A stretch of DNA of 64,000 nucleotides from Nitrosomonas ureae (GCF_900206265.1 NZ_LT907782.1:1240001-1304000); one strand, 5' to 3'; shown: positions 36,080 through 47,871, counted from the stretch's first letter. A program made the numbers and translations. Notes: generated from the sequence alone by a model not told the origin.

Positions 36080-36787
36080 TTACCTGGGAATTATTACTCC
36101 GTCCAATCCAATATTCTTTAATTTCTTTAATTCGTTATCAGCTGCCCCTCGTGCCATAAAAGGCCCAATGCGCACGCGCGTTACTTCCTTATTATCAACT
36201 TTGAGTGTTTCGGTATAAGCATTAAAACCTCTTGACACTAAATTGGCATGTTGTTGTCTGGCTTTCGATTGATCTGAAAATGCACCTAACTGAATAACAA
36301 ATCCTTTTACTGAATCCGATGAGGGTTGGGAAATCTTGGCTGTTTCAGTCGTACCAGCCACTGCAGGAGGTGTATTTATAGCGCTACGCACTGAGTTTGC
36401 ATTGTTTGCACTCAATATTTCAGCAGATCGTTTATCAAATTTAGGCTTAATACCGGGAATGGGTATACCTCCGGATTCGTAAGAGTGTGCTTCAATGATT
36501 TCCTCGATATCTTGAGTATAAATTTCAGGCTCATTCTGCAATTCAGTGGTTGCGCTCATATCACTAAAAGATTCATGAGTCCTTTGTTCCGCACTGGAAA
36601 CTATAGTAGTTCTATCAACTCCTGGTAAATTAATAGCAATTTCATGCGTTTCATCGCCCGGTTTAGGCTCATCAAATATGGCTGGTAAAACAATGATGGA
36701 AACAAGAACCAGAATTATTGCTCCGACCAAACGCCTCCTGGCACGTTTCCGAAGCAGTAATTCTTCTTCAGTAATATTTTTAGTCAT
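36080..36787 (-). CDS. dedD: DedD-like SPOR domain protein
   Basis: A 235-residue protein from the ATG at 36787. It has a short basic cytoplasmic start (LLRKRARRRLVG), one transmembrane helix (AIILVLVSIIVLPAIF, about 23-38), a disordered periplasmic linker and a SPOR domain at the C-terminus (GFVIQLGAFSDQSKARQQHANL, VRIGPFMARGAADNELKKL) that binds denuded peptidoglycan at the septum. It follows folC by 16 bases. The folC-dedD-cvpA-purF order is conserved in proteobacteria. Confidence 0.88.
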   Translation of the reverse strand: MTKNITEEELLLRKRARRRLVGAIILVLVSIIVLPAIFDEPKPGDETHEIAINLPGVDRTTIVSSAEQRTHESFSDMSATTELQNEPEIYTQDIEEIIEAHSYESGGIPIPGIKPKFDKRSAEILSANNANSVRSAINTPPAVAGTTETAKISQPSSDSVKGFVIQLGAFSDQSKARQQHANLVSRGFNAYTETLKVDNKEVTRVRIGPFMARGAADNELKKLKNIGLDGVIIPR

Positions 36788-36803
36788 AAGCAAATCCAGA
36801 TGA

Positions 36804-38102
36804 TTACTTGCTCTGATGAGTGTTTAAGTATCGCAACACATCACCCACCGTATAAAAAGATCCAAACACGCAAATTCTATCATTTTTACCTGCTTGTTCA
36901 CAGGCAAAAACAAAAGCGGAAATAGTATCGGAAAATTTGCGGATCCTATCATTCGCAACTTCAGCTTCATAAAGCTCATTAATCAAATAATCAGCAGCAG
37001 CGGCTCGAGAAGCATCAACAGACGATACGAACCAGTAATCCATATCATTTTTCAAGGCCTGGATAACGCCACGGATATCCTTATCTTGCAGCATAGCCAT
37101 AATTGCAAAAGTTTGTCCGGTTGGTCTTGTTGCACGTAAGTTTTGTGACAGTACCATCGCAGCACCGGGATTATGTGCGACATCCAAAATTATGAATGGC
37201 TGTGTCGAAACCACTTGAAATCGCCCTGAAATAACCGCCTCGATTAAACCCTGACGTACATTACTCATACTGACGGGCAGTGTCTCCTCCAATGTATCTA
37301 GAGCCGCCAAACAAGTACTGGCATTTTGTAATTGTTTCTCCCCCCTTAAAGCCGGAAATGGAAGAGAATAGCGTTTATTTTTCGGCCCCCAAAAATCCCA
37401 ATGCATCTCTTGTTTTAAAAAACCGAAGTGTTTATTAATCCGATACAAGATTGCATCGTTGTTTTCAGCTTGCTGGATAACCGACTGTGGTAAATCAATT
37501 TCCGCACAAATTGCCGGTTTGTTTTTTCTAAAAATCGCAGCTTTTTCAAAACCTATTTTTTCCCGTGTATCCCCAAGGTAATCAATATGATCAAGATCGA
37601 CACTCGTCAGAATTGAGCAATCAGCATCAAATATATTAACCGCATCAAGGCGCCCTCCTAACCCAACCTCTAGAACCGCCGCATTGACGCCCGCTTGGAC
37701 AAAACAATACATTGCAGCCAATGTACCCACTTCGAAATAGGTTAAGGAGATGTCTCGAACTTTGCAAGCTGAATAGATCTGCATAAAAGCATTGCAAAGC
37801 CTCTGATCATCAATGTTTTTTTTACTGATACGTATTCGTTCATTGTAGTGCAGTAAGTGAGGAGAAGTGTAACAGCCAACTTCATACCCTGCACAATAGA
37901 GTATGGATTCAAGCATCGTGCAGACAGATCCTTTACCATTCGTTCCACCGACTATTATGATAGGAAACTGAGGATGCAATGCAAGTTCTGATCGAATCAG
38001 ATTGATTCGATCCAGTCCCAATTCAATCGTTTGAGGGTGAAACGCTTCGAAATAACTTAACCAATCTGTAGCGGAAACAGGAAGCTTACCTGGCACATTC
38101 AT
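36804..38102 (-). CDS. folC: bifunctional dihydrofolate / folylpolyglutamate synthase
   Basis: A 432-residue Mur-ligase-type enzyme from the ATG at 38102; starting further upstream would overlap accD. The P-loop is GGTNGKGSV (52-60). AAVLEVGLGGRLDAVNIFD and SVDLDHIDYLGDT are family motifs. It adds glutamate to dihydropteroate and then further glutamates to folates. It lies 20 bases after accD, the usual accD-folC order. Confidence 0.95.
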   Translation of the reverse strand: MNVPGKLPVSATDWLSYFEAFHPQTIELGLDRINLIRSELALHPQFPIIIVGGTNGKGSVCTMLESILYCAGYEVGCYTSPHLLHYNERIRISKKNIDDQRLCNAFMQIYSACKVRDISLTYFEVGTLAAMYCFVQAGVNAAVLEVGLGGRLDAVNIFDADCSILTSVDLDHIDYLGDTREKIGFEKAAIFRKNKPAICAEIDLPQSVIQQAENNDAILYRINKHFGFLKQEMHWDFWGPKNKRYSLPFPALRGEKQLQNASTCLAALDTLEETLPVSMSNVRQGLIEAVISGRFQVVSTQPFIILDVAHNPGAAMVLSQNLRATRPTGQTFAIMAMLQDKDIRGVIQALKNDMDYWFVSSVDASRAAAADYLINELYEAEVANDRIRKFSDTISAFVFACEQAGKNDRICVFGSFYTVGDVLRYLNTHQSK

Positions 38103-38122
38103 TGCCTTTGGTTGGTCCAGAT

Positions 38123-38992
38123 TTAAGATACCGGTGTCGGAATACGCATTAATTGCGTGCAAATATTGACGATTCTGTCGCGCATTTGCCTACGATCGAC
38201 AATCATATCAATCGCGCCATGTTGCAATAAAAATTCAGCGCGCTGAAAACCTTCGGGAAGCGTCTGGCGTACAGTCTGCTCAATCACACGTGGACCAGCA
38301 AAACCGATAAGTGCACCTGGCTCTGCAATTACCACATCCCCGATAAAAGCAAAGCTTGCGGATACTCCACCCATGGTAGGATCTGTCAAAACTGAAATAT
38401 ACGGGAGCTTATTGCGGCTCAATTGAGTCAACACGGCCGTTGTTTTAGCCATTTGCATTAGGGAAAACAAGCCTTCTTGCATACGCGCACCTCCACTCGC
38501 ACTGAAGCAAATAAACGGGATGTGGTTATCAATACAAGCTTTGACACCTCGAACAAATCGCTCACCAACAACAGAGCCCATCGATCCACCCATAAAACCA
38601 AACTCAAATACAGCAATAACAACGGGAACTTTCTTAATAGTTCCTTGCATGACTACTAGAGAATCATCTTCATCAGTATTTTCCTTGGCTTGCGTCAGTC
38701 GATCAACATAACGCTTGCTATCCTTGAATTTTAATGCATCGGTTGCAACTACTCCAACACCAATCTCAAGTCGTCCTTCGGGATCCAGCAACTGATCGAG
38801 GCGATCCCTGGCAGAAATACGATTATGAAAATCACATTTTGGGCAAACATTCAGATTTTTAGCCAGATCCGTGTAGTATAAGACTGCTTCACAAGTGACA
38901 CACTTACTCCACAAACCTTCTGGCACTATTTTTTTTTCGCCGGCTTCTTTGCGTTTAATTTTGGGCGGAATGATATTCTGAAACCAACTCAT
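38123..38992 (-). CDS. accD: acetyl-CoA carboxylase carboxyltransferase subunit beta
   Basis: A 289-residue subunit with the N-terminal four-cysteine zinc finger (Cys31, Cys34, Cys50, Cys53). The carboxyltransferase domain carries the crotonase-like segments [25 protein letters not shown] and [13 protein letters not shown]. With AccA it transfers CO2 from biotin to acetyl-CoA, the committed step of fatty-acid synthesis. It follows trpA by 27 bases. Confidence 0.97.
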   Translation of the reverse strand: MSWFQNIIPPKIKRKEAGEKKIVPEGLWSKCVTCEAVLYYTDLAKNLNVCPKCDFHNRISARDRLDQLLDPEGRLEIGVGVVATDALKFKDSKRYVDRLTQAKENTDEDDSLVVMQGTIKKVPVVIAVFEFGFMGGSMGSVVGERFVRGVKACIDNHIPFICFSASGGARMQEGLFSLMQMAKTTAVLTQLSRNKLPYISVLTDPTMGGVSASFAFIGDVVIAEPGALIGFAGPRVIEQTVRQTLPEGFQRAEFLLQHGAIDMIVDRRQMRDRIVNICTQLMRIPTPVS

Positions 38993-39019
38993 AAAAACTG
39001 TTCCCTCGAATGTCTTACT

Positions 39020-39883
39020 CTAATTCTCATTAATAGCATCACGTAGCGCTTTTATCTGATTCCCGACATTTCTTAATAAATCTGACTCAGAAGACTTCTC
39101 AATTTCCTCAATTATTCTGCTACCTACAACCACAGCATCTGCCAATTCTGCAATCGCCCTGGCTGTCGCACCATCGCGTATGCCAAATCCAACGCCGATT
39201 GGCAAGGAAATATACTGACGCAATTCTTCCAGCTTGGTGCCGACATCCTGCAGATCAAGGTGCGATGCACCGGTAACCCCTTTTAGAGAAACATAGTAAA
39301 TATAGCCTTTCGCTATCTTTGCCACTTGCTCGATGCGCTGTTGATGCGTTGTGGGAGACAATAAAAAGATTGCATCAATTTGATGCTGCTCCAAACATTG
39401 TACCCATTCACTTGATTCTTCCGGAGGATAATCAACAATAAGCACGCCATCAACCCCACAGTCTCTCGCTTTAACAGCAAATGAAATATGACCTAGTGCT
39501 TCAACAGGATTTGCATATCCCATCAAAACAACTGGCGTATTTGTATTTATTTTTCTGAATTCAACCACCAACTTCAACACATCATCCAGACTAACATGAT
39601 GTTTTAAAGCTCGTTCTGAAGATCTTTGAATAGTAGGCCCATCTGCCATGGGATCGGAAAAAGGAACCCCCAACTCAATAATATCAGCACCTGACTCAAC
39701 CAGTTGATGCATCAATGGAACAGTATATTTTGGATGTGGATCACCCGCCGTAATGAAAGGAATCAAAGCCTTCCGATTTTGTTGTTTTAATTTGGCAAAT
39801 GTTTTAGCAATACGATTGGTTCTTTTAGCATCGCTTTGCCCGCTAAAAAAATTTAGTAAATTTTTAATACTATCTAGGCTCAT
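39020..39883 (-). CDS. trpA: tryptophan synthase alpha chain
   Basis: A 287-residue TIM barrel. ADIIELGVPFSDPMADGPTIQ holds the two catalytic acids (the Glu and the Asp of PFSDP), and YYVSLKGVTGA and GVGFGIRDGATARAI bind phosphate. It splits indole-3-glycerol phosphate to indole, passed to TrpB. The N-terminus has about 15 extra residues (SLDSIKNLLNFFSGQ). A 206-base AT-rich gap separates it from trpB. Confidence 0.96.
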   Translation of the reverse strand: MSLDSIKNLLNFFSGQSDAKRTNRIAKTFAKLKQQNRKALIPFITAGDPHPKYTVPLMHQLVESGADIIELGVPFSDPMADGPTIQRSSERALKHHVSLDDVLKLVVEFRKINTNTPVVLMGYANPVEALGHISFAVKARDCGVDGVLIVDYPPEESSEWVQCLEQHQIDAIFLLSPTTHQQRIEQVAKIAKGYIYYVSLKGVTGASHLDLQDVGTKLEELRQYISLPIGVGFGIRDGATARAIAELADAVVVGSRIIEEIEKSSESDLLRNVGNQIKALRDAINEN

Positions 39884-40089
39884 CTACTTAATCCGTTCTC
39901 GACTCTCTTCAGAGAATTACTATAGAAAAACTCTAAAAATCCATATTTAGTCACAATATATTTTTGCTCATAAGAAATATTTATTTACATATCAACTATA
40001 TGCCACATCAATATTTTTGTTCTCACTTCATCTATTTAATGACTATGAATTTTTAAAGATGCTCTATAAACAATACAATGGTAAATTTA

Positions 40090-41289
40090 TTACAGAGACA
40101 AACCGGACATTTGCGCAACTGTCGCCATATCCTTATCGCCACGGCCAGATAAATTAACCAGCAATAATTTATCTTTGGTCAGGGTAGGCGCATATTTGGC
40201 TGCATAGGCCAGCGCATGACTCGATTCCAATGCAGGCATAATACCTTCGTACCGGCACAACGTATGAAATGCTTCCAGCGCTTCATCGTCGGTAACTGCT
40301 ACGTATTCAGCACGCCCACAATCTTTAAGCCAAGCATGTTCCGGCCCTACGCCAGGATAATCGAGACCAGCGGAAATAGAATGTGTTTCAACAATCTGAC
40401 CATTTTCATCTTGAATCAGATAAGTACGATTGCCATGCAATACGCCGGGTTTGCCCATCGATAAAGTCGCCGCGTGTTGGTGAGTATCCATTCCTTTCCC
40501 TGCCGCTTCGACTCCTATCAAGCGAACATTGACATCATCAATATAGGGATAAAATAAACCAATGGCATTCGATCCTCCACCGACACATGCAATAAGCGCA
40601 TCCGGCTGTCGCGTGAAATCTTCTTGCATTTGTATTTTAGCCTCATTCCCTATTACTGCTTGAAAATCCCTCACCATCATCGGATACGGGTGAGGTCCGG
40701 CAACAGTACCGATAATATAAAAAGTGTTTTCGACATTGGTAACCCAATCACGCATCGCCTCGTTTAACGCATCTTTTAATGTTCGTGACCCCGACTCCAC
40801 CGGCACCACGGTAGCCCCCAAGAGCTTCATACGATAAACATTAGTCGCCTGACGTTTAACGTCTTCAGAACCCATATAAACGACGCATTCCATGCCATAA
40901 CGTGCCGCAACCGTAGCACTGGCTACACCGTGTTGACCGGCACCGGTTTCCGCGATAACACGTTTTTTCCCCATACGTCGGGCTAATAAAGCTTGTCCGA
41001 TGGTATTGTTTATTTTATGCGCGCCGGTATGATTCAGATCCTCCCGTTTTAACAGTATCTGTGCACCCCCTAAATGCTCCGACCATCTTTTGGCATGGTA
41101 GATGGGGCTGGGACGCCCTACGTAATGTTTTAATTCTTCGGCAAATTCTGAGTGGAAATCCGCATCGTTACGATAAAATTCATATTGCTTTCGCAAATCT
41201 TCCAATGCCGAAATTAATGTTTCAGCAACGAAAATGCCTCCGTAGGGTCCAAAGTGACCGTTCTTACTTGGCAGATCATAGGCGCTCAC
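40090..41289 (-). CDS. trpB: tryptophan synthase beta chain
   Basis: A 399-residue PLP enzyme. The cofactor lysine is Lys92 in HTGAHKINN, the catalytic Glu is in ETGAGQHG and the phosphate loop is GGGSNAIG. It condenses indole with serine to give tryptophan. Its start overlaps the trpF stop by 4 bases, and trpA follows downstream: the trpFBA order of betaproteobacteria. Confidence 0.98.
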   Translation of the reverse strand: MSAYDLPSKNGHFGPYGGIFVAETLISALEDLRKQYEFYRNDADFHSEFAEELKHYVGRPSPIYHAKRWSEHLGGAQILLKREDLNHTGAHKINNTIGQALLARRMGKKRVIAETGAGQHGVASATVAARYGMECVVYMGSEDVKRQATNVYRMKLLGATVVPVESGSRTLKDALNEAMRDWVTNVENTFYIIGTVAGPHPYPMMVRDFQAVIGNEAKIQMQEDFTRQPDALIACVGGGSNAIGLFYPYIDDVNVRLIGVEAAGKGMDTHQHAATLSMGKPGVLHGNRTYLIQDENGQIVETHSISAGLDYPGVGPEHAWLKDCGRAEYVAVTDDEALEAFHTLCRYEGIMPALESSHALAYAAKYAPTLTKDKLLLVNLSGRGDKDMATVAQMSGLSL

Positions 41290-41903
41290 GATTGTTTTAC
41301 TCCTCGCATGAAAGCAAAAATCTTCTTTTCATCTTTAATTCCTTTCGAGGTTTCCACACCACTTGAAACATCGACTGCCCATGGTTGGGTTTGTTGAATT
41401 GCCACAGACACATTGGCTGGATTTAAGCCCCCAGACAAAATAAGGGGCAGAGACAAATGGCTGGGTATCAAATCCCATTCAAACGCATGCCCGGTACCTC
41501 CCGGCATATCGGCCACATAAGCATCAAGCAATAAGCCTTTTGCTGTTCTGTATCGTTCGGCATATTGTAGCAAATCTGTGTCTTGTTTGACTCTAATTGC
41601 TTTAATATAAGGTTGGGAAAATTGATTACAGAATTCAGGGGGCTCATCGCCATGAAATTGAAGCAAGTTTAACTGAGCTACTCGAGCAGTTTCCTCAACC
41701 CAGGCAGCATCGGGATCAACATAAACCCCTACACTACATATAAAAGGTGGAACATTGGCAGTAATAATGCGTGCAATATCAGGCTCGATATAGCGTGCGC
41801 TCTGAGGCCAAAAAATAAAACCGATAGCATCAACACCTGCCCGAATTGCTGCTGCAGCGTCCTCACATCGAGTAATCCCACACACTTTTACACGTACTGA
41901 CAT
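41286..41903 (-). CDS. trpF: phosphoribosylanthranilate isomerase
   Basis: A 205-residue TIM barrel. [12 protein letters not shown] at the N-terminus carries the catalytic Cys, and [21 protein letters not shown] the catalytic Asp. [11 protein letters not shown] and VDVSSGVE bind phosphate. It performs the third step of the tryptophan pathway. It lies 26 bases after truA and overlaps trpB by 4 bases. Confidence 0.96.
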   Translation of the reverse strand: MSVRVKVCGITRCEDAAAAIRAGVDAIGFIFWPQSARYIEPDIARIITANVPPFICSVGVYVDPDAAWVEETARVAQLNLLQFHGDEPPEFCNQFSQPYIKAIRVKQDTDLLQYAERYRTAKGLLLDAYVADMPGGTGHAFEWDLIPSHLSLPLILSGGLNPANVSVAIQQTQPWAVDVSSGVETSKGIKDEKKIFAFMRGVKQS

Positions 41904-41929
41904 ACTGATTATAAACTTTGAATACTTAA

Positions 41930-42727
41930 TTATATAAAAAACATATTGGGTACAATGGGTATGCTAGATAATTCTGGCATACACCAGCTGGAATCATATT
42001 TCACACCCGCTAAATATAAGCCCGCAGCAGAAAAAGTTGGCGCAGCGTACGCACGATTACAACCTTTCAGTAATTCAAACATCCATTCAGAGGAATATTT
42101 ACCCTTACCAATATAAACCAGGCAACCAATAATATTTCTTACCATGTGCTGCAAGAATGCATTGGCACGTAAATCAAAAATCAATAAATTTCCATGACGA
42201 GCAATCTTTAATTGCGTAATTGTGCGTATAGGAGACTTTGCTTGACATGCAGCTGCCCGGAACGAAGAGAAATCATGTTCTCCAATCAGGATATTGGCCG
42301 CACGCTGCATAATGTCCAATTGCAATGGTTGATGAAACCATCCAACTTTTTTATGATTAACCCCTGGATGTGTCGACTGATTAAGTAAGAAGTACAAATA
42401 ACGTCGCTCAAGTGCGCTATATCTTGCATGAAACCTGTCGGACACTTCCGATGCCCACAGAACAGCAATATCATCAGGTAGAAACGCGTTTACCCCACGC
42501 ACCCATGCATTGAGAGGACGCTGCACGAAAGTATCGAAATGTACCACCTGATAGAGTGCATGTACACCTGCATCGGTTCTTCCGGCAGTAATTACGCGTA
42601 TTTCTTCATGAGCTATTTTTGATAAAGCAGTTTCCAGTGCATTCTGTATCGAGCAATTTTCCGGTTGACTTTGCCATCCACAATAACGACTGCCATCATA
42701 TTCTAAAACTAAAATTATTCTTGCCAA
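41930..42727 (-). CDS. truA: tRNA pseudouridine synthase A
   Basis: A 265-residue enzyme. The catalytic aspartate is Asp52 in AGRTDAGVHA, and RYLYFLLNQ, DFSSFRAAACQAKSP and FLQHMVRNIIG are conserved blocks. It forms pseudouridine at positions 38-40 of tRNA anticodon arms. It sits between fimV and trpF, the standard place in this cluster. Confidence 0.96.
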   Translation of the reverse strand: MARIILVLEYDGSRYCGWQSQPENCSIQNALETALSKIAHEEIRVITAGRTDAGVHALYQVVHFDTFVQRPLNAWVRGVNAFLPDDIAVLWASEVSDRFHARYSALERRYLYFLLNQSTHPGVNHKKVGWFHQPLQLDIMQRAANILIGEHDFSSFRAAACQAKSPIRTITQLKIARHGNLLIFDLRANAFLQHMVRNIIGCLVYIGKGKYSSEWMFELLKGCNRAYAAPTFSAAGLYLAGVKYDSSWCMPELSSIPIVPNMFFI

Positions 42728-42770
42728 CAGAAACTGCCTTCCAAATAAACCGCAACAAACTAAAGAATAA

Positions 42771-45251
42771 TCATCGAAGATCTTTTAATATTTTCCTTGC
42801 AGCTTTTTTTTGCTTTGTATCACCATCTCGAATGACCTCTTCAAGCATTTCCTTAGCGCCTTCCTTGTCATCCATTTCTTGATATGCTTTTGCCAAATCT
42901 AATTTGGTTTCAACTTCCTGCCATGCCTCGCTTGGTGCATTCAGTTCTTCCTTTTTATCCTTGTTATCGCCTACATTGGCATCTTCCAGATCTAAATTAA
43001 TAGCGGCCAAATCAATCTCAGGCGGTATTGAGGAAAAATTTGACCCTTCCTCGCTCCGCTCAGCACCCGGAGATCGCTCAAACTCCAAAGAATTATCATC
43101 CATCAGTGAAGGTTCCTCTGAATTGCGGCTACTCTCCTCACTGAGCACGGGAATCTCAATTTCATTCGGATTTTGGTTATCTGTCAGATCAATTTCTGAA
43201 TGAGAAAACTCAAAATCATCCTCATTTTTTTCTGCAACCTTATTACTTGAGCCGATAGTATCAAGCGATTGTTCTGGTTCATCAAGGTCAATCTCTACTG
43301 CATAATCAGAAACATTCTCGGCTTCCTTTATTTGCTTAGTATTTTTGGATTCTCTTTTTCCTTCCGTTGCAATCTCATCAGCCTCATCGCTCAAATCAAA
43401 ATCAATTTGATTTGCAAGTTCAGCAGAATTCTTATCTTCTGCAGATGCAATCGGTCGACTAAAGCCTTCCTCAGAGTCTTCCTGTAAGTTTCCATGAATA
43501 GCCTGTGAATGTTCCAGAATCGTTTCATCGTTGATCTGTGATTCTGTAGTCGATTCAGCATCAAAATCGGATTGCAAAGTATGCTCGGCACTATCTTCGT
43601 AGGATAAATCCACCTCTTTATCAAATTTTTCCGATTCTTCCGCTTGAGAATAGGAATCGACATGATGAAAAGATTGATCATGATCCATATTTTCAGATGG
43701 CGAGCGATCTTCCTCAGTAACAGGCGCAGCCTTTGCAGCAGCCATTGAAGCTATTCGAGAACGCATCGTTGAAGAAAAATTTTCTTCTGTATCATCTATC
43801 TCCTCATCATCTTGCGATCGATTCCGACGTCTTTTAAGAATTAACAAAATAAGCAACAACAACAGAATTAAAGCCGCGCCAATATATTCTATATAATCAT
43901 ATGCCTGAGCGAGCAGTGATCGATTAGCCTCTTCATCGGCCATTGAAGGCGCATTGATTACCGGCGCTTCTGCGGCCGGTTGAATTACCGGTACTTCTTC
44001 CGGTATAGAAGTAGAGTCCAATTCTACGTTTTCGGTAACGGAAACCCCGTCTGGCGGAAAATGCAACTCTGGTTTATTGATTGTTGTGGGAATTGATTCT
44101 GCCTTAATCTGCGCCTGAGCCAATACCGAGTCTTTCAATTCTAGTAATTGTTTCAAGTTCTCAACACTTTTTTCCAGCATGGCTACACGTTCATTGGCTT
44201 CCTTCAATGCAAGATTTCGCGCAATCGCATCTTCTTCCATCATACGAAGACGATCAATCAGTGAGGATTCAGCAATCTGACCGTCTTGATCAAGCAACTG
44301 TGCTCCACTAGATAGTTTCAGAACCTCTTTGGGCGCACCGGGAATTGATGTTGACTTCTTATCAATACTGGTAATCTGACCTTGATCTGATTGACTGATT
44401 GCATGAGGCGCCGGGGCTTCCTGGTTAATGGTTGCCAACCGTCCCCGGTAATTACGCCAGTCTGCTATTTGTGTTTTTATTTCGGCTCTAGCTGTTGATG
44501 AATCAATTGCTGTTATCTCATTTTTCTCAGGCACTTTGAGAATAGCGCCCGTCTTGAGTAAATTCATATTGTTGGCGATAAAGGCTTCGCGATTGGCGCG
44601 ATAGAGCGCCACCAGCATTTGATTAAGGTCGACACCAGCTGGCAATACCTGGATCGCAATCGATGACAAGGTATCACCCCGATTAACCGGACCATAGGTG
44701 TTACTAGATCGATTAGATGTATCAGTTGATGAAGCCGAGTTTGCGATTGGATTATTATTTTCGATGCGCGGAGATCTTTCTGTATCATATTCTGACGCAC
44801 CAACCAGGGGGGGAGGATTTGTATTGGGCGCTATCTGATTTTGCGCTGGTGATTCAACAGGATCCAGTAGAACGGTATACTCCCGTAAAATTCGCCCTGA
44901 GGACCAGTTTAACTCCATCAACAACATTAAAAATGGATCATTAACCGCTTGCAGCGAAGTTAACTTAATATAAGGATTACCATTTGCCCTTGTTTCGATT
45001 GAAACTTTAAAAGCTGATAAGATAGATTCATAATTTATCCCGGCTTGCGTGAATGCTTCACGAGTAGCTACACTAGCCTTAAGAGACGAGAGCTCATCAT
45101 TACCGGTCGATACGATATCGATTTCCGCGCTGAAAGGCTGCCCTAGCGCGGAATTAAGCGTCAATCTGCCGAGTCCAGCTGCTTGAGCGACAGCCCATGG
45201 TAACATCAGAATAATGACAAACAAGCTTACTTTAAAAGATGTTTTATACAC
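42771..45251 (-). CDS. fimV: FimV-like pilus assembly / peptidoglycan-binding hub protein
   Basis: An 826-residue protein. I place the start at a GTG (45251) that follows GAGAGGG; the frame runs 30 codons further but that part would bury the signal peptide. It has a signal peptide ending AVAQA, a conserved GLGRLTLNSALGQPFSAEIDI block, a LysM-like domain (YGPVNRGDTLSSIA), a coiled coil (SSLIDRLRMMEEDAIARN onward), one transmembrane helix (LILLLLLILLILKRRR) and a long Asp/Glu/Ser-rich cytoplasmic region. The FimV C-terminal TPR motif (KLDLAKAYQEMDDKEGAKEML) ends it. In other bacteria FimV supports type IV pilus assembly and polar signalling. Confidence 0.9.
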   Translation of the reverse strand: MYKTSFKVSLFVIILMLPWAVAQAAGLGRLTLNSALGQPFSAEIDIVSTGNDELSSLKASVATREAFTQAGINYESILSAFKVSIETRANGNPYIKLTSLQAVNDPFLMLLMELNWSSGRILREYTVLLDPVESPAQNQIAPNTNPPPLVGASEYDTERSPRIENNNPIANSASSTDTSNRSSNTYGPVNRGDTLSSIAIQVLPAGVDLNQMLVALYRANREAFIANNMNLLKTGAILKVPEKNEITAIDSSTARAEIKTQIADWRNYRGRLATINQEAPAPHAISQSDQGQITSIDKKSTSIPGAPKEVLKLSSGAQLLDQDGQIAESSLIDRLRMMEEDAIARNLALKEANERVAMLEKSVENLKQLLELKDSVLAQAQIKAESIPTTINKPELHFPPDGVSVTENVELDSTSIPEEVPVIQPAAEAPVINAPSMADEEANRSLLAQAYDYIEYIGAALILLLLLILLILKRRRNRSQDDEEIDDTEENFSSTMRSRIASMAAAKAAPVTEEDRSPSENMDHDQSFHHVDSYSQAEESEKFDKEVDLSYEDSAEHTLQSDFDAESTTESQINDETILEHSQAIHGNLQEDSEEGFSRPIASAEDKNSAELANQIDFDLSDEADEIATEGKRESKNTKQIKEAENVSDYAVEIDLDEPEQSLDTIGSSNKVAEKNEDDFEFSHSEIDLTDNQNPNEIEIPVLSEESSRNSEEPSLMDDNSLEFERSPGAERSEEGSNFSSIPPEIDLAAINLDLEDANVGDNKDKKEELNAPSEAWQEVETKLDLAKAYQEMDDKEGAKEMLEEVIRDGDTKQKKAARKILKDLR

Positions 45252-45522
45252 CGAAGTACCCTCTCTAGTTTTTTGGAAATAAATATCGAAAGGCCAGTAT
45301 TGCAACATAATCACAATCGCTGTAATTATGCCCCAGATCACGGGAATTCATTTCAAAAAAACCCATAATCAGTTATGACACCTTACAATACATGCAAGGC
45401 TCGAAATATATGTTCTTCAAATTGCCGATTCTGTTTACCCCTATTCGTTAAGTAACGAAGAATTAAAACTCGGAATGACAAAATACATTCGGCTATTTTT
45501 TAAGGATATCGATAAAAGACAT

Positions 45523-46635
45523 TTAGTGTGCAATCAATATGCGCAGCATTCTGCGCAATGGTTCTGCAGCACCCCAGAGTAATTGATCACCCACGGTAAA
45601 AACAGACAGGTATTCACCGCCCATTGTCAGTTTGCGTAATCGTCCTACTGGTATTGATAGAGTACCCGTTACTGCGGTTGGCGTCAGCTGGGAAGTTGTG
45701 GCCTCTCTCTCGTTGGGAACAACTTCTACCCAATCATTCGAATTTGCAATAATTTCTTCTATTTCATCTAAAGGTACATCTTGTTTTAGTTTGATAGTTA
45801 ATGCTTGGCTATGGCATCTCATTGCACCGACACGTACACAAATGCCATCAACCGGAATTTGCCGATCGCTCGTTCCAAGAATTTTGTTGGTTTCCGCTTG
45901 TCCTTTCCATTCTTCCCGGCTTTGTCCATTAGCAACTTCCTTGTCAATCCAGGGGATCAAGCTGCCCGCTAGTGGAACACCAAAATTTTCAGTGGGAAAT
46001 TTTTTATCACGTAATGTACCAGCAACTTCGCGATCAATATCCAAAATACTGGAAGCAGGATTATCTAGCAAATCCTTCGCCACTCGATGCGCTTCACCCA
46101 TTTGCTGCAGCAGTTCGCGCATATTTTTGGCCCCGGCACCTGATGCAGCTTGATAAGTCATGGCGCTCATCCAGTCCACCATACTTTTCTCAAAAAGACC
46201 GCCAACCGCCATTAGCATCAAGCTAACGGTACAATTACCGCCAATATAATTTTTTACCCCATCATGAAGCGCCTGCTCAATCACAGGTTTATTGACCGGA
46301 TCCAATATGATCACGGCATCTTTCTCCATGCGCAATGCTGAAGCCGCATCAATCCAATATCCTTGCCAGCCCGATTGTCGGAGCTGCTTAAAAATCCGCT
46401 GCGTATAATCCCCGCCCTGGCAGGAAATGATAATATCCATTGCGTTCAGCTGATTAATGTCAAAAGCATCCTTTAACGGCGGTGTTTCTTTGCCAATTTC
46501 AGGGCTTACACCCCCTTTCTGTGAGGTTGTAAAAAAAACAGGATCGATCAGAGAAAAATCTTCTTCCTCCCGCATTCTTTGCATTAGCACAGATCCGACC
46601 ATTCCACGCCAACCCACAAAACCAACTTGCTTCAT
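45523..46635 (-). CDS. asd: aspartate-semialdehyde dehydrogenase
   Basis: A 370-residue enzyme with the NADP-binding start [18 protein letters not shown] and the catalytic Cys135 in GGNCTVSLM. It reduces aspartyl phosphate to the semialdehyde, the branch point for Lys, Met, Thr and cell-wall diaminopimelate. The length is that of the long proteobacterial Asd type. It sits between leuB and fimV. Confidence 0.97.
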   Translation of the reverse strand: MKQVGFVGWRGMVGSVLMQRMREEEDFSLIDPVFFTTSQKGGVSPEIGKETPPLKDAFDINQLNAMDIIISCQGGDYTQRIFKQLRQSGWQGYWIDAASALRMEKDAVIILDPVNKPVIEQALHDGVKNYIGGNCTVSLMLMAVGGLFEKSMVDWMSAMTYQAASGAGAKNMRELLQQMGEAHRVAKDLLDNPASSILDIDREVAGTLRDKKFPTENFGVPLAGSLIPWIDKEVANGQSREEWKGQAETNKILGTSDRQIPVDGICVRVGAMRCHSQALTIKLKQDVPLDEIEEIIANSNDWVEVVPNEREATTSQLTPTAVTGTLSIPVGRLRKLTMGGEYLSVFTVGDQLLWGAAEPLRRMLRILIAH

Positions 46636-46784
46636 TGCTTATCTCTTTTTCTAAAATTGACAATCCGTTAATCAAATAAAAAAACCGTATAAATATTAGC
46701 TTACTTTATAAAAGGATACAAAATGATTAGTGTATTAATTACACCTTTATTTCTTAAAAATACATTTATTGTTATTCAATATAA

Positions 46785-47846
46785 TTACAGCATTGCCAAA
46801 ACCATATCTCCCATGGCTTTCGTACCTACGGATTTCATGCCGGCTTCATCAATATCTTTTGTCCTGTAGCCCGTCGCCAAAACTTTCTTAACCGCATTTT
46901 CTATGCGCTTTGCTACCTCTTCCTGATTGAATGTGTAGCGTAGCATCATAGCTACTGATAGTATTGTTGCGAGCGGATTAGCGATATCTTTTCCAGCGAT
47001 ATCGGGCGCTGAACCATGAATCGGCTCATATAGCCCTTTGTTATTTTCATCCAAGGATGCGGAGGGTAACATGCCGATGGATCCCGTTAACATGGAAGCT
47101 TCGTCAGACAATATATCGCCAAACATATTCCCCGTGACCATGACGTCAAATTGTTTGGGATTGCGAACCAGTTGCATGGCAGCATTATCAACCAGCATAT
47201 GCGACAAAGTCACTTGCGAATATTCCTTAGCAACTTCGGTAACAACATCACGCCATAATTGTGTACATTCCAACACATTCATTTTATCTATCGAACACAA
47301 TTTACCCTGACGTTTAACAGCGGCTTGGAATGCAACGTGTGCGATACGTCGTATCTCGCTTTCGCTGTAAATCATCGTATTAAACCCAACACGCTCACCA
47401 TCGCGGGTTTCAATCCCGCGCGGTTCACCAAAGTAAATATCGCCGGTCAATTCACGCACGATCATGATATCGAGACCCGCAACCACGTCATATTTCAAAC
47501 TGGAAGCATTGGCGAGTTCAGGGTAAAGCATCGCGGGTCGCAAGTTAGCAAATAAATTAAGCTTTTTACGAATCGCAAGTAAACCACGCTCGGGCCGCTG
47601 CTGACGCGGCAAGCTGTCGTACTGCGGCCCTCCAACAGCACCCAGGAGAACTGCATCCGCCTGACTGGTTAAGCGATGGGTTGCGTCAGGATACGGTTCA
47701 CCGGTGGCATCAACCGCACAACCTCCGATCAATCCGTATTCCAGTTCAATGCCCAAACCATCAGTTTTTAGTGCATTTAATACACGAACAGCCTGAGCAA
47801 CAATCTCTGGCCCGATACCATCGCCCGCCAACACAGCAATTTTCAT
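46785..47846 (-). CDS. leuB: 3-isopropylmalate dehydrogenase
   Basis: A 353-residue NAD-dependent enzyme. [13 protein letters not shown] at the N-terminus, [16 protein letters not shown] in the substrate-binding part and [18 protein letters not shown], which holds metal-binding Asp residues, are family signatures. It converts 3-isopropylmalate to 2-oxoisocaproate in leucine synthesis. It follows leuD by 25 bases. Confidence 0.97.
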   Translation of the reverse strand: MKIAVLAGDGIGPEIVAQAVRVLNALKTDGLGIELEYGLIGGCAVDATGEPYPDATHRLTSQADAVLLGAVGGPQYDSLPRQQRPERGLLAIRKKLNLFANLRPAMLYPELANASSLKYDVVAGLDIMIVRELTGDIYFGEPRGIETRDGERVGFNTMIYSESEIRRIAHVAFQAAVKRQGKLCSIDKMNVLECTQLWRDVVTEVAKEYSQVTLSHMLVDNAAMQLVRNPKQFDVMVTGNMFGDILSDEASMLTGSIGMLPSASLDENNKGLYEPIHGSAPDIAGKDIANPLATILSVAMMLRYTFNQEEVAKRIENAVKKVLATGYRTKDIDEAGMKSVGTKAMGDMVLAML

Positions 47847-47871
47847 TTTATCCCACTTATCAAACGGTCAC

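Noticed and set aside
39884..40089. Missing gene or attenuator between trpB and trpA
   Set aside because: The 206-base gap is AT-rich, with no ORF, no Trp-rich leader peptide and no strong hairpin.
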